NCBI GenBank assembly: GCA_964362365.1
Contig: CAYIEF010000012.1
Location: 1 to 25,938, forward strand
Source of the DNA: JACPIL01 sp964362365
GTDB taxonomy: Archaea; Nanobdellota; Nanobdellia; Woesearchaeales; GW2011-AR9
DNA: 25,938 nt
Direction: 5' to 3'
Shown: positions 1 through 6,403 of the stretch, piece after piece
Position numbering within the stretch: the stretch's first letter is position 1
Layout of the letters: each line of letters begins with the position of its first letter
The notes under the pieces: model-generated
The model's database searches: none
Seen by the model: the letters and a program-made list of their open reading frames with translations, nothing else
What the model was told of the DNA's origin: nothing
Position numbers and translations under genes: made by a program

Positions 1-170
1 ACAAGTTATACCCGATCGTCTGCGGAGTATCTATGAACGCAGTAGACCATCCATTCGGTGGAAAATGTTCCCACGTTAAAGGACGGCCTACACAAGCTCC
101 TCGAGATGCTCCTCCTGGACGAAAAGCAGGTAAGATCGCGCCAAGAAGAACGGGTAGAAGGAAGAAATGA
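1..170 (+). CDS. rpl2: 50S ribosomal protein uL2, C-terminal fragment
   Basis: This is the 3' end of uL2, a core 23S rRNA-binding protein near the peptidyl-transferase centre. The gene runs in from the left edge; the reading frame begins at base 3 and ends with TGA at 168-170. The visible 55 residues hold the family's C-terminal signature: M-N-A-V-D-H-P-F-G-G (the conserved MN.VDHP.GG loop), then P-G-R-K-A-G-K-I-A and a basic R-R-T-G-R-R-K-K end. Its stop overlaps the start of the next ORF in an ATGA. uL2 immediately before uS19 is the normal archaeal order, here interrupted by one inserted ORF. The identification is firm even though only the tail is visible. Confidence 0.95.
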   Translation, partial: KLYPIVCGVSMNAVDHPFGGKCSHVKGRPTQAPRDAPPGRKAGKIAPRRTGRRKK

Positions 171-943
171 AGATGGAAACATTGCAAACAATAAATAGAA
201 CTGTTGAGCCTATTGGGTTAGACAACGGCTTGCTGTTAGATGGCGAAGCGGAAAAAGATGTGAAAGGGAACTATATGAGAAATAACCAGCAAGGCTGGGA
301 ACAGCGATATGCCAACACGGAGAAACGCTTTCCCACCATCGCAGAATTAGTTTCAGGCTTACGGCAATCTGAACAAAGACAGGATGTTGCCGCGTTGCAA
401 GGAATTTTACAAGATATGAAGGAAGATTGGCTATGTGTGGGGAAACTAGATTACCGTAACAGCAATCTTCCAATGGGAGGCGGATATCTCGCTAACTTGG
501 TGAAAGATCCAGCTTGGAAAAGAGCGCTCGAAAATGAAATATTTGAATACGATGCGCCGGAAACAATCGATATGCTGCAGAGAGTGAGCGGAAAACAACC
601 ATACCTCTTGACTCCTGATGCGAGCGGAAGGAGGTCTACTCCTGAAAGGGCGGTCTGGCTCCTCATCGATACGGATAGGTTCGGCCTCAGTTGCAGCAAC
701 GGTCCTATCTACGGCGACGGCCGCGCTCGTGGGGTGCGTGAGGTAGACGCCGCAGGCGCGCGCGTCGGAAAAAGCGGTTCAGCATATCGCAATCCGGCGA
801 TGACGGAAGAAGAACGATTGCATTCAGGAATCGAAGAACAATTATCACGATTTGATGGCTTTGCAGGAACGTACAGTCGAGAAAATTATCACAAAATAAA
901 ACAAGAAGTAGCGCAAAGTCTAAAAGGACTGTACAAACGATAA
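167..943 (+). CDS. Orphan protein orf258, candidate DGR variable (target) protein
   Basis: This 258-residue protein is inserted between uL2 and uS19 and starts on an ATGA overlap with the uL2 stop, so its translation is probably coupled to uL2. No signal peptide or membrane segment is seen. Residues 1-160 are mixed helical. Residues 172-188 (bases 680-730) are encoded by 17 consecutive codons ending in C or T (for example TTC GGC CTC AGT TGC), and the segment ends R-A-R-G-V-R (186-191). This resembles the variable region of C-type-lectin-fold DGR targets (F-x-L-x-C...G-V-R). The local GC content rises sharply over 640-780. A charged helical tail of about 50 residues follows. The DGR call is an inference: no reverse transcriptase or template repeat is in the window. 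Otherwise it is an unknown soluble protein. Confidence 0.6.
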   Translation: MKMETLQTINRTVEPIGLDNGLLLDGEAEKDVKGNYMRNNQQGWEQRYANTEKRFPTIAELVSGLRQSEQRQDVAALQGILQDMKEDWLCVGKLDYRNSNLPMGGGYLANLVKDPAWKRALENEIFEYDAPETIDMLQRVSGKQPYLLTPDASGRRSTPERAVWLLIDTDRFGLSCSNGPIYGDGRARGVREVDAAGARVGKSGSAYRNPAMTEEERLHSGIEEQLSRFDGFAGTYSRENYHKIKQEVAQSLKGLYKR

Positions 944-961
944 GGAGAATAACAATCAACA

Positions 962-1012
962 ATGACAAATAAAAAAATAAAAATCACGGAGGAGAAGTTG
1001 GTCGCGCGGTGA
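962..1012 (+). CDS. Possible 16-codon mini-ORF upstream of uS19
   Basis: ATG at 962 opens a 16-codon frame (MTNKKIKITEEKLVAR) ending in TGA at 1010-1012. GGAG at 944-947 lies 14 bases upstream, somewhat far for a ribosome binding site. The stop codon falls inside the 5' arm of the strong hairpin at 1008-1040, so ribosomes on this frame would open that stem. It could be a leader peptide or chance. Lys-rich short frames arise easily in AT-rich spacers, so confidence is low. Confidence 0.2.
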   Translation: MTNKKIKITEEKLVAR

Positions 1013-1040
1013 CTAAGCTTTCGCAGAAAGCGCAGTCGCC
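1008..1040 (+). promoter_or_regulatory. Stable hairpin in the leader of uS19
   Basis: GGTGACT (1008-1014) pairs with AGTCGCC (1034-1040), with one G-U pair. After a 2x2 internal loop (AA / GC), GCTTTC (1017-1022) pairs with GAAAGC (1026-1031) around a GCA loop. That is 13 base pairs in a 33-base element, 25 bases before the GTG of uS19. It could be an r-protein autoregulation site, an RNA-processing site, or a block that separates orf258 from uS19 translation. It has no T tract, so it is not a classic terminator. Confidence 0.5.
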
Positions 1041-1065
1041 CTAATGATCACACTTTTAGAAGTTT

Positions 1066-1446
1066 GTGGCAAAAGAATTCACCTGGAAAGGAAAATTGGA
1101 AGAAGAAGCAGCTAAGCTAGACATGACTGAGTTCATGAAACTTATCCCCTCACGCTCACGAAGATCTCTGAAGAGAGGACTGACTGAAGCACAGAAGGCG
1201 TTGATGAAACGTGTTGAAGCTGGCGAAAATAATGTCAAGACTCATTGCCGGGATATGATCATCGTTCCAGCGATGGTAGGTAAGACTCTTCGCATATACA
1301 ATGGTAAAGAGTATCTTCCGGTCATGATCACCGCTCAGATGCTAGGACACTATTTAGGAGAATTCTCCCACACTCGTAAGGGAGTTACTCACAGCGCAGC
1401 CGGTATTGGAGCAACCAGATCAAGTAAGGCGGTATCAGCGAGATAA
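1066..1446 (+). CDS. rps19: 30S ribosomal protein uS19
   Basis: uS19 is a head protein of the small subunit that contacts the A-site finger and uS13. The 126-residue product has the archaeal/eukaryotic form, with an N-terminal extension (F-T-W-K-G) followed by the conserved core: S-R-S-R-R-S-L-K-R-G, the strand M-I-I-V-P-A-M-V-G, I-Y-N-G-K-E-Y, M-L-G-H-Y-L-G-E-F and the tail T-R-K-G-V-T-H-S-A-A-G-I-G-A-T-R-S-S. The start is taken as GTG at 1066 because MAKEFTWKG fits archaeal N-termini and no in-frame ATG lies upstream. uL22 begins 10 bases after its stop. Confidence 0.96.
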   Translation: MAKEFTWKGKLEEEAAKLDMTEFMKLIPSRSRRSLKRGLTEAQKALMKRVEAGENNVKTHCRDMIIVPAMVGKTLRIYNGKEYLPVMITAQMLGHYLGEFSHTRKGVTHSAAGIGATRSSKAVSAR

Positions 1447-1456
1447 ACCTACAACT

Positions 1457-2239
1457 ATGGCTACCACAACCAATCTAAAAACAGAACATGGACATCTTGC
1501 GATAGCGAAAGCATTGAACCTGCCGGTTTCGACAAAACACTGCATCGAGATCTGCGATTCATTGCGTTACAAGGATGTTTCCTACGCTAAGCAGTTTTTG
1601 GAAGAAGTTGTCGCCTTAAAGAGAGCAGTTCCCTTCAGGAAATATGTCATGAATACCGGACATAAGAAAGGAATGTCTACCGGTAAATTTCCGACTAAGG
1701 CAGCATCGGAAGTTTTGAAGCTATTGAAGTCTGTGGAAGCAAATGCACACTTCAAAGGATTAAATACTGGCTCATTAAAAATTACGAAGTTAATTGCGAA
1801 CCAAGCATCTATTCCATTCACTGGTGCGCGGCACAGAACCGCAACCAAGAGAACTCATCTAGAAGTGGAAGTAAAAGAACACGGAGCTGCTGGGAAGAAG
1901 AATGGTGTTGAACCAGTAGTAGCTGAAAATAAAAAAGAATCAGTTCACACTGAAACTGCAGTAAAGCATGAATTCACTCCTGCTCACACGCATACGCACG
2001 AACCTAGTCACGATCCTGCAGAACATAAACACGAACATGCTCCGGCTCCAGCTAAGTCAGCAGTGAAGGCTAAAGTTGCTGAAGAACCATCCTCTGCAGA
2101 ATTATTGAGAAGGGCGCAGCAGAAAGCTGCTGATTTGAAGCGGCAAGAAAAAGAACGCAAAGATACCCAACAGGTGGAAAATTTATATGAAGAATTACAG
2201 AAGAAAGGCTCATTACGATCCGCAGGTGTACGAAAATGA
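1457..2239 (+). CDS. rpl22: 50S ribosomal protein uL22 with long His-rich C-terminal tail
   Basis: uL22 lines the nascent-peptide exit tunnel. The start is set at ATG 1457 (MATTTNLK), just after the uS19 stop; an in-frame TTG at 1406 would overlap uS19 and is not supported. Residues 1-140 form the normal core, with the tunnel hairpin around K-G-M-S-T-G-K-F-P and the conserved F-T-G-A-R-H-R-T-A-T-K-R-T-H-L. About 120 extra residues follow. Residues 164-194 hold nine histidines (H-T-H-T-H, E-H-K-H-E-H), then an Ala/Pro linker and a charged helix of about 50 residues. Archaeal uL22 is usually about 150-160 residues, so the tail is unusual. Its stop overlaps the uS3 start (ATGA). Confidence 0.95.
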   Translation: MATTTNLKTEHGHLAIAKALNLPVSTKHCIEICDSLRYKDVSYAKQFLEEVVALKRAVPFRKYVMNTGHKKGMSTGKFPTKAASEVLKLLKSVEANAHFKGLNTGSLKITKLIANQASIPFTGARHRTATKRTHLEVEVKEHGAAGKKNGVEPVVAENKKESVHTETAVKHEFTPAHTHTHEPSHDPAEHKHEHAPAPAKSAVKAKVAEEPSSAELLRRAQQKAADLKRQEKERKDTQQVENLYEELQKKGSLRSAGVRK

Positions 2240-3033
2240 TTGAACGAACATTTGTAGCGCAGAGAACTCGGGAATATTACATTCGCAAATATGTAGAGAA
2301 AATTCTCGGAAATGTAGGCATTTCCACTATTTCTCTGAAGAAAATTCCTTTGGGAGAAAAGATAGTCATCCATACCAGCAGACCTAGCCTGATTGTTGGT
2401 TCAAAGGGAGCAAATATCAGATCTCTCACTAAAATCTTGAAGGAAAAATTCAATCTGGAAAATCCTCAAATTGAGATCAGCGAAGTTCCCAATCCTTTCC
2501 TTAATGCCAATATTGTGGCAGAACGGATTGTTTCATCTTTAGAACGATTCGGTTCAGCGCGATTCAAAGGTATCGGGCATAAGATGATGGAAAATGTCAT
2601 GAATGCAGGCGCTTTAGGAATTGAGATCATCATTTCCGGTAAAATTCCCGGTGCGCGAGCGAAGAGCTGGCGTTTTTACACCGGTTACTTGAAGAAATGC
2701 GGAGATGTTGCGCTTTCCGTCCGTGTTGCAAAGAAATCAGCATTGCTGAAGAGCGGTATCATCGGGGTTAAAGTTGCAATCATGCCTCCGGACATAGTAT
2801 TACCAGACAAGATTAAGTTATTGGAAGAACCGGAACAGGTAGTTGCTCCGGTAGAAAAAGAGGTTGAGAAGGCAAAAGCTCCTGCTAAAAGAAAAAGGGC
2901 TGCTCCTAAGAAAGCAGCGAAACCAAAAGAAACAAAAGAAGAAACCTCAGAAGCGAAAGCGGAAGAACCAGCTGTTGCACAACCAGAAACTGCTGTTGAA
3001 CCAGAAAAATCATCAGAGGTGAGCGACTCATGA
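2236..3033 (+). CDS. rps3: 30S ribosomal protein uS3
   Basis: uS3 forms part of the mRNA entry channel. The 265-residue product starts on ATGA shared with the uL22 stop. An N-terminal type-II KH domain (about residues 17-95) carries the G-S-K-G loop at 55-58. The C-terminal S3 domain includes the characteristic G-A-L-G-I-E-I-I-I-S-G-K-I-P-G-A-R-A-K and I-G-V-K-V-A-I-M-P-P segments. From about residue 200 there is a low-complexity Lys/Ala/Pro/Glu tail of around 60 residues, common in archaeal r-proteins. The stop overlaps the uL29 start. The identification is secure. Confidence 0.96.
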   Translation: MIERTFVAQRTREYYIRKYVEKILGNVGISTISLKKIPLGEKIVIHTSRPSLIVGSKGANIRSLTKILKEKFNLENPQIEISEVPNPFLNANIVAERIVSSLERFGSARFKGIGHKMMENVMNAGALGIEIIISGKIPGARAKSWRFYTGYLKKCGDVALSVRVAKKSALLKSGIIGVKVAIMPPDIVLPDKIKLLEEPEQVVAPVEKEVEKAKAPAKRKRAAPKKAAKPKETKEETSEAKAEEPAVAQPETAVEPEKSSEVSDS

Positions 3034-3233
3034 AAGCGATGAAAGAATTACGCGAGTTGCAAACCCCTGAATTGAACAGCAGATTGCAAGAATTTAAAAA
3101 GGAACTATTAAAATTACAGATTGAAGTAGGGGCAGGAACCGGAACAGCCAGTTCTGGAAAAGTAAAGCGGACCAGGAAGAATATTGCCCGCGTCCTGACT
3201 TTGCTCAATGAGCGCGAGGTGCCGCGTCAATAA
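3030..3233 (+). CDS. rpl29: 50S ribosomal protein uL29
   Basis: uL29 is a small two-helix protein beside the exit tunnel and part of the docking site for SRP and chaperones. The 67 residues show the family pattern: an N-terminal helix (M-K-E-L-R-E-L), then L-Q-E-F-K-K-E-L-L-K-L-Q-I-E, a Gly-rich turn, and V-K-R-T-R-K-N-I-A-R-V-L-T-L-L-N-E-R-E. Its ATG overlaps the uS3 stop in an ATGA, and aIF1 follows after 2 bases. Length is typical. Confidence 0.95.
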   Translation: MKAMKELRELQTPELNSRLQEFKKELLKLQIEVGAGTGTASSGKVKRTRKNIARVLTLLNEREVPRQ

Positions 3234-3235
3234 AC

Positions 3236-3541
3236 ATGGTTGGCGTATGTAATCAGTGTGGACTTCCAGAAGACCTGTGCGTCTGTGAAGCCATTGCCCG
3301 TGAGCAGCAAAAAATCACGGTGGCCATCGAAAAGCGAAAGTTCGGCAAGAAGTACACGATCATCAGCGGCATAAAGAAAGAAGCGAATATCAACGAAATA
3401 TTCAAGGCTTTGAAATCAAAGTTTGCCTGTGGCGGAACAGCCAAGACCGGGCAAATCGAACTTCAGGGCGACCATAAATCAAGAATGAAGGCAGCGTTGG
3501 TGGATCTGGGTTTTCCGGAAGAAACCATCGAAGTTGTCTAA
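3236..3541 (+). CDS. Translation initiation factor aIF1 (SUI1 family)
   Basis: This is the archaeal homologue of eIF1, which binds the 30S P-site region and polices start-codon selection. The 101 residues begin with a small Cys cluster (C5, C8, C15, C17), expected to be a zinc knuckle. The SUI1 fold follows: I-T-V-A-I-E-K-R-K-F-G-K-K-Y-T-I-I-S-G-I, then L-K-S-K-F-A-C-G-G-T-A-K, I-E-L-Q-G-D-H and L-V-D-L-G-F-P-E-E. The G-T-A-K and Q-G-D-H elements are diagnostic. The location between uL29 and the RNase P p29 gene is the normal archaeal context. Confidence 0.95.
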   Translation: MVGVCNQCGLPEDLCVCEAIAREQQKITVAIEKRKFGKKYTIISGIKKEANINEIFKALKSKFACGGTAKTGQIELQGDHKSRMKAALVDLGFPEETIEVV

Positions 3542-3579
3542 TCATCGGGATCAAGCGGATTCCGGTGGAAGCAGTTAAC

Positions 3580-3834
3580 ATGGCTCGAAAAGATATATTT
3601 CCTCACGAACTGATTGGAGAGACGATCGAAGTGATGAGTTCCAAGAATAAAAGTAATCTTGGAATAAAAGGGAAGATCATTGACGAGACCAAGGAGACAA
3701 TCACTGTCGCTCAAGATAACGGCAAAGAAGTTGTCTTGATGAAACAGATCATCACCTTTAAGCTGATAAAAAGCGGGAAAGTAATTTCCGGTGAAGCCGT
3801 CGCAAAACGGCCTGAAGACAGGTTGAAAGGTTAA
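3580..3834 (+). CDS. rnp1: RNase P protein component 1 (Rpp29/Pop4 homologue)
   Basis: This is the archaeal p29 subunit of RNase P, which helps the catalytic RNA cleave tRNA 5' leaders. The start is set at ATG 3580 (MARKDIFPHELIGE), giving 84 residues; a GTG at 3565 adds only five residues and would remove the GGTGGA-like site just upstream. The fold is Sm-like: H-E-L-I-G-E-T-I-E-V, then L-G-I-K-G-K-I-I-D-E-T, T-I-T-V and F-K-L-I, with the typical C-terminal G-E-A-V-A-K-R-P-E-D-R-L. Its position between aIF1 and uS17 is conserved in archaea, which supports the call. Confidence 0.93.
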   Translation: MARKDIFPHELIGETIEVMSSKNKSNLGIKGKIIDETKETITVAQDNGKEVVLMKQIITFKLIKSGKVISGEAVAKRPEDRLKG

Positions 3835-3856
3835 AGAACGTACGAGAAACACAAAA

Positions 3857-4291
3857 ATGATGAAAGTCAGAAAAGAAGTTTTGGGAATAGCGGCGCCAGA
3901 ACGCGCCTTTGATAGTCAGTACTACGATAAGAACTGCCCTTTTACCGGCGGTCTTGTGGTAAAGAAAGAACTCTTGAGCGGAAAAGTGATCAAGAAAGAT
4001 ACTAACAAGTCTGCTACCATCGAATGGAACAGGCCTTTTTACATACCTAAGTATGAGAGGTTTGCTTTACGAAGATCTCGATTGAGAGTACACAATCCTC
4101 CGTGCTTAGATGCGCAAGTTGGGCAACAAGTGTTAGTGGCAAGAACCAGGCCATTAAGCAAAACTAAACATCATGTTATCATTCAAATCCTGGAAGGCGG
4201 AAAAGTAGAGCATAAGTTTGGCGCAGAAGAGCCGGGAAAGAAATTGAAAGCGAAAAAGCATACTGCTGAAGAAGCAGGTGAAGAAGAATGA
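3857..4291 (+). CDS. rps17: 30S ribosomal protein uS17
   Basis: uS17 is a primary 16S rRNA binder with an OB fold. The 144-residue archaeal/eukaryotic form has an N-terminal segment (G-I-A-A-P-E-R) and the conserved D-K-N-C-P-F-T-G-G-L block. The OB core follows (L-S-G-K-V-I-K-K-D-T-N-K-S-A-T-I, then K-Y-E-R-F-A-L-R-R-S-R-L-R-V-H-N-P-P) and R-P-L-S-K-T-K-H. The acidic Glu/Lys tail is longer than usual. ATG at 3857 is followed directly by a second Met codon. Its stop overlaps the next ORF (ATGA). Confidence 0.96.
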   Translation: MMKVRKEVLGIAAPERAFDSQYYDKNCPFTGGLVVKKELLSGKVIKKDTNKSATIEWNRPFYIPKYERFALRRSRLRVHNPPCLDAQVGQQVLVARTRPLSKTKHHVIIQILEGGKVEHKFGAEEPGKKLKAKKHTAEEAGEEE

Positions 4292-4758
4292 AGATTCCAA
4301 AGAAAGTAGGACCGGGAATGAAAATGGTCGGCATTACTGGATTGCTTGTTTCATATTGTGGAATTTTTTATTTTACTGGTAAGGGGATGGATGTGGCCAA
4401 AACCTCGCCGGAACATCTTCGAGTAGCTCAACTTGAGCAAGAACTTTTCACTTTACAAAATCTTGGCTGTGTTTCAGCAAGGCATACTGGCAAATCTAAA
4501 TATCAGCGGGAGTCTCTCGAAAAAGACATTCAGCCAGATCTTCCTATTGAGTGTGCTGAAGCAGACGTTCGTCAGGAGGAAATGAATACTCTGATGCAAA
4601 GCATTCCATATCTGGAAGGTGAGAAACAGAAAGAAGTATATTTTAATCACGCCCTTGGTTTTGCTGTAGGGGGAGTACCTTTATTCTTACTTACATATGC
4701 TGTAGGATCTTTAGCTGTTCAGAGACGAAGGGAGGAAGCAGGTGAAAGAAAAATATAA
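4288..4758 (+). CDS. Orphan two-pass membrane protein orf156
   Basis: I do not recognise this protein. Its 156 residues are inserted between uS17 and uL14 and start on ATGA with the uS17 stop. Two hydrophobic segments are visible. One is at about residues 13-30 (M-V-G-I-T-G-L-L-V-S-Y-C-G-I-F-Y-F). The other is near the C-terminus, after F-N-H-A-L-G (F-A-V-G-G-V-P-L-F-L-L-T-Y-A-V). They flank a loop of about 90 mostly polar residues with two Cys (C-V-S-A..., E-C-A-E), consistent with a disulfide-bonded external loop. A basic C-terminal tail (R-R-R-E-E) suggests a cytoplasmic end. A membrane protein inside a ribosomal operon is unusual; function unknown. Confidence 0.8.
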   Translation: MKIPKKVGPGMKMVGITGLLVSYCGIFYFTGKGMDVAKTSPEHLRVAQLEQELFTLQNLGCVSARHTGKSKYQRESLEKDIQPDLPIECAEADVRQEEMNTLMQSIPYLEGEKQKEVYFNHALGFAVGGVPLFLLTYAVGSLAVQRRREEAGERKI

Positions 4759-4791
4759 ACCATTATTATCAAAATTAAAGGAGAAATCACA

Positions 4792-5193
4792 ATGAAAGCA
4801 CTCAAAAGCCACGTCACCAGAGGACTGCCAGTAGAGGCAAGAGTTCCAACTTGTGACAACTCTGGCGCGAAAGAACTGAAGATCTTTTCCGTAGTCGGTT
4901 CAAAGACAGTCAAGGCACGGATCGCTTCCGCAGGCGTGGGCGATTTAGTGATGGCATCAGTCAAAAAAGGAAAGTTAGAGATGAGAAAAACAGTGGTATT
5001 GGCAGTCATCGTACGCCAAAGGAAGGAATACCGCCGAGCCGATGGAACCAGGATCAAATTTGAAGATAATGCTGCTGTAGTATTGAAAGATGAAAAAGGA
5101 AATCCTAAAGGGACTATCTTTAAGGGACCAATAGCCAAAGAAGTGGCAGAGCGATGGCCGGCAGTAGCTAAAGTAGCAAACATGATCATATAG
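4792..5193 (+). CDS. rpl14: 50S ribosomal protein uL14
   Basis: uL14 lies at the subunit interface (bridges B5/B8) near the GTPase-factor binding site. The 133-residue product shows T-C-D-N-S-G-A-K near the N-terminus, then V-K-A-R-I-A-S-A-G-V-G-D-L-V-M-A-S-V-K-K-G. The hallmarks V-V-L-A-V-I-V-R-Q-R-K-E-Y-R-R-A-D-G-T and F-E-D-N-A-A-V-V follow, and the end is G-P-I-A-K-E-V-A-E-R-W-P. Length is standard for archaea. A clear ribosome binding site (AAAGGAG, ending 10 bases before the ATG) sits in the 33-base gap after orf156, so uL14 can initiate without coupling. Confidence 0.96.
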   Translation: MKALKSHVTRGLPVEARVPTCDNSGAKELKIFSVVGSKTVKARIASAGVGDLVMASVKKGKLEMRKTVVLAVIVRQRKEYRRADGTRIKFEDNAAVVLKDEKGNPKGTIFKGPIAKEVAERWPAVAKVANMII

Positions 5194-5206
5194 AAACAGA
5201 AACAAA

Positions 5207-5644
5207 ATGGAGAGCAAAACATTTTCAAGCAGTTGGAAGAGAAGCACACAACGGCGCAAACAGCGCAAGTATAGATACAATGCTCCTCTCCACGTACGGC
5301 AGAAATTAGTCCATGTTCATTTGTCAAAAGACTTACGCCAGAAGCACGGCACACGAGCGATGCAGGTGCGCAAGGGCGATAAAGTAAAAGTATTGCGCGG
5401 CAAGTTTAGAAAACAGGAAGGAAAAGTAGAGCGAGTCTTATTGAAACGTGGATTGGTGTATGTGACCGGTATGGAGTACACAAAAAAAAATGGAACCAAG
5501 GTGCCAGTGCCGTTCCAACCATCAAACTTAATGATTGTGGCTTTAGATATGGCTGATAAGAGACGTAAAGCAGGAAAAGAAAAAGTGCAGAAACAACAAG
5601 AACAATCAACAAAAAAAGCAAAATCTGGGGAACATAAACAATGA
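5207..5644 (+). CDS. rpl24: 50S ribosomal protein uL24
   Basis: uL24 is an assembly initiator that ends up next to the exit tunnel. The 145 residues have the archaeal/eukaryotic N-terminal region (S-S-W-K-R-S-T-Q-R-R-K-Q-R-K-Y, then N-A-P-L-H-V-R-Q-K). A KOW motif (V-R-K-G-D-K-V-K-V-L-R-G-K-F-R-K-Q-E-G-K-V) and a V-P-V-P-F-Q-P-S-N-L segment follow. The C-terminus is a Lys/Gln-rich tail. The stop overlaps the ATG of a 16-codon mini-ORF. Confidence 0.95.
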   Translation: MESKTFSSSWKRSTQRRKQRKYRYNAPLHVRQKLVHVHLSKDLRQKHGTRAMQVRKGDKVKVLRGKFRKQEGKVERVLLKRGLVYVTGMEYTKKNGTKVPVPFQPSNLMIVALDMADKRRKAGKEKVQKQQEQSTKKAKSGEHKQ

Positions 5645-5691
5645 AAATAAAAAATATTTTCAAGCATTTCAACGGAGTTGAAATACAATGA
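5641..5691 (+). CDS. 16-codon bridging mini-ORF between uL24 and eS4
   Basis: The frame begins with ATG at 5641-5643, overlapping the uL24 TGA (ATGA), and reads MKIKNIFKHFNGVEIQ. It ends with TGA at 5689-5691, which again forms an ATGA with the eS4 start at 5688. A frame that fills the whole 43-base spacer and is coupled at both ends is more than expected by chance, but it may simply let terminating ribosomes hand over to eS4 rather than make a functional peptide. A hairpin at 5666-5684 lies inside it. Confidence 0.5.
   Translation: MKIKNIFKHFNGVEIQ
5666..5684 (+). promoter_or_regulatory. Hairpin displaying the eS4 ribosome binding site
   Basis: ATTTCAAC (5666-5673) pairs perfectly with GTTGAAAT (5677-5684) around a three-base GGA loop. 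The GGAG of the probable Shine-Dalgarno site (5674-5677) occupies the loop and the first stem base, 10 bases before the eS4 ATG at 5688. Ribosomes reading the mini-ORF would melt the stem. This makes it a candidate coupling or autoregulation switch for eS4. Confidence 0.5.
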
Positions 5692-6371
5692 AAAATCACT
5701 TGAAACTCATCGCAGCACCAAAAACCTGGTTCGTACCAAGGAAAACCAAGGTATTTACTCTTCGACCTAGCCCTGGAGCTCACTCTCTGGGATTTGGAAT
5801 GTCTCTTGGCTTATTGCTGCGTGACGAATTAAAACTCGCTTCCACCATGGGTGAGGCTCGAAAGATTGCCAACAGTAAAGAAGTCTTGGTCGATGGTGTA
5901 GCTCGAACTGATCACCGCTTTATCGTAGGATTATTTGATGTGCTTTCCGTTCCTAAACTCAAGAAGCAGTATCGTATGCTTTTGGACAAGAAAGGAAGAT
6001 TACGCTTAGCTGAAATTAGTGCTAAAGAATCATCAGTCAAGTTAGCAAAAGTTGTTGGCAAGACTGCCTTGAAGGGTGGAAAGATCCAATTCAACCTACA
6101 CGATGGACGCAATATCGTGAGTGAATCAAAAGCACAAGTAGGCGATACTTTCCTGGTACATGTTCCAGAAGTTAAAGTTGCTAAAATTTTTCCAGCAAAG
6201 CAAGGAGCAAAAGTGTTCCTCATCAAAGGTAAACACGCAGGAGATGTGGGCGTACTGAAAGAAATCAAAGGCGCCGAAGCAACGTATACGGTTGATGGTG
6301 CTGATGTAGATACGGCAAAAGAATATCTCTTTGTAGTAGGAGATAAGGACGCAGAAATAAGCTTGGAGTAA
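5688..6371 (+). CDS. rps4e: 30S ribosomal protein eS4
   Basis: eS4 is found only in archaea and eukaryotes. The 227 residues start M-K-N-H-L-K-L-I-A-A-P-K-T-W, a diagnostic N-terminus. An S4 RNA-binding domain (about residues 40-90; L-L-R-D-E-L-K-L-A, K-E-V-L-V-D-G-V-A-R-T-D-H) comes next, then a central domain and a KOW-like segment (L-I-K-G-K-H-A-G-D-V-G-V-L-K-E-I). The ATG lies on an ATGA with the bridging mini-ORF. Length is close to the archaeal norm (about 230-245). Confidence 0.96.
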   Translation: MKNHLKLIAAPKTWFVPRKTKVFTLRPSPGAHSLGFGMSLGLLLRDELKLASTMGEARKIANSKEVLVDGVARTDHRFIVGLFDVLSVPKLKKQYRMLLDKKGRLRLAEISAKESSVKLAKVVGKTALKGGKIQFNLHDGRNIVSESKAQVGDTFLVHVPEVKVAKIFPAKQGAKVFLIKGKHAGDVGVLKEIKGAEATYTVDGADVDTAKEYLFVVGDKDAEISLE

Positions 6372-6403
6372 AAAATAAAGGATAAACAAATCAAACTCAA
6401 AAC

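Noticed and set aside
1406..1456. In-frame TTG start extending uL22 by 17 residues
   Set aside because: It would overlap uS19 coding sequence, the added residues do not resemble uL22, and ATG 1457 directly after the uS19 stop fits better.
4719..5354. 211-residue open frame on the minus strand
   Set aside because: It is antisense to uL14 and uL24, has no promoter or family-like sequence, and arises from the composition of the real genes.
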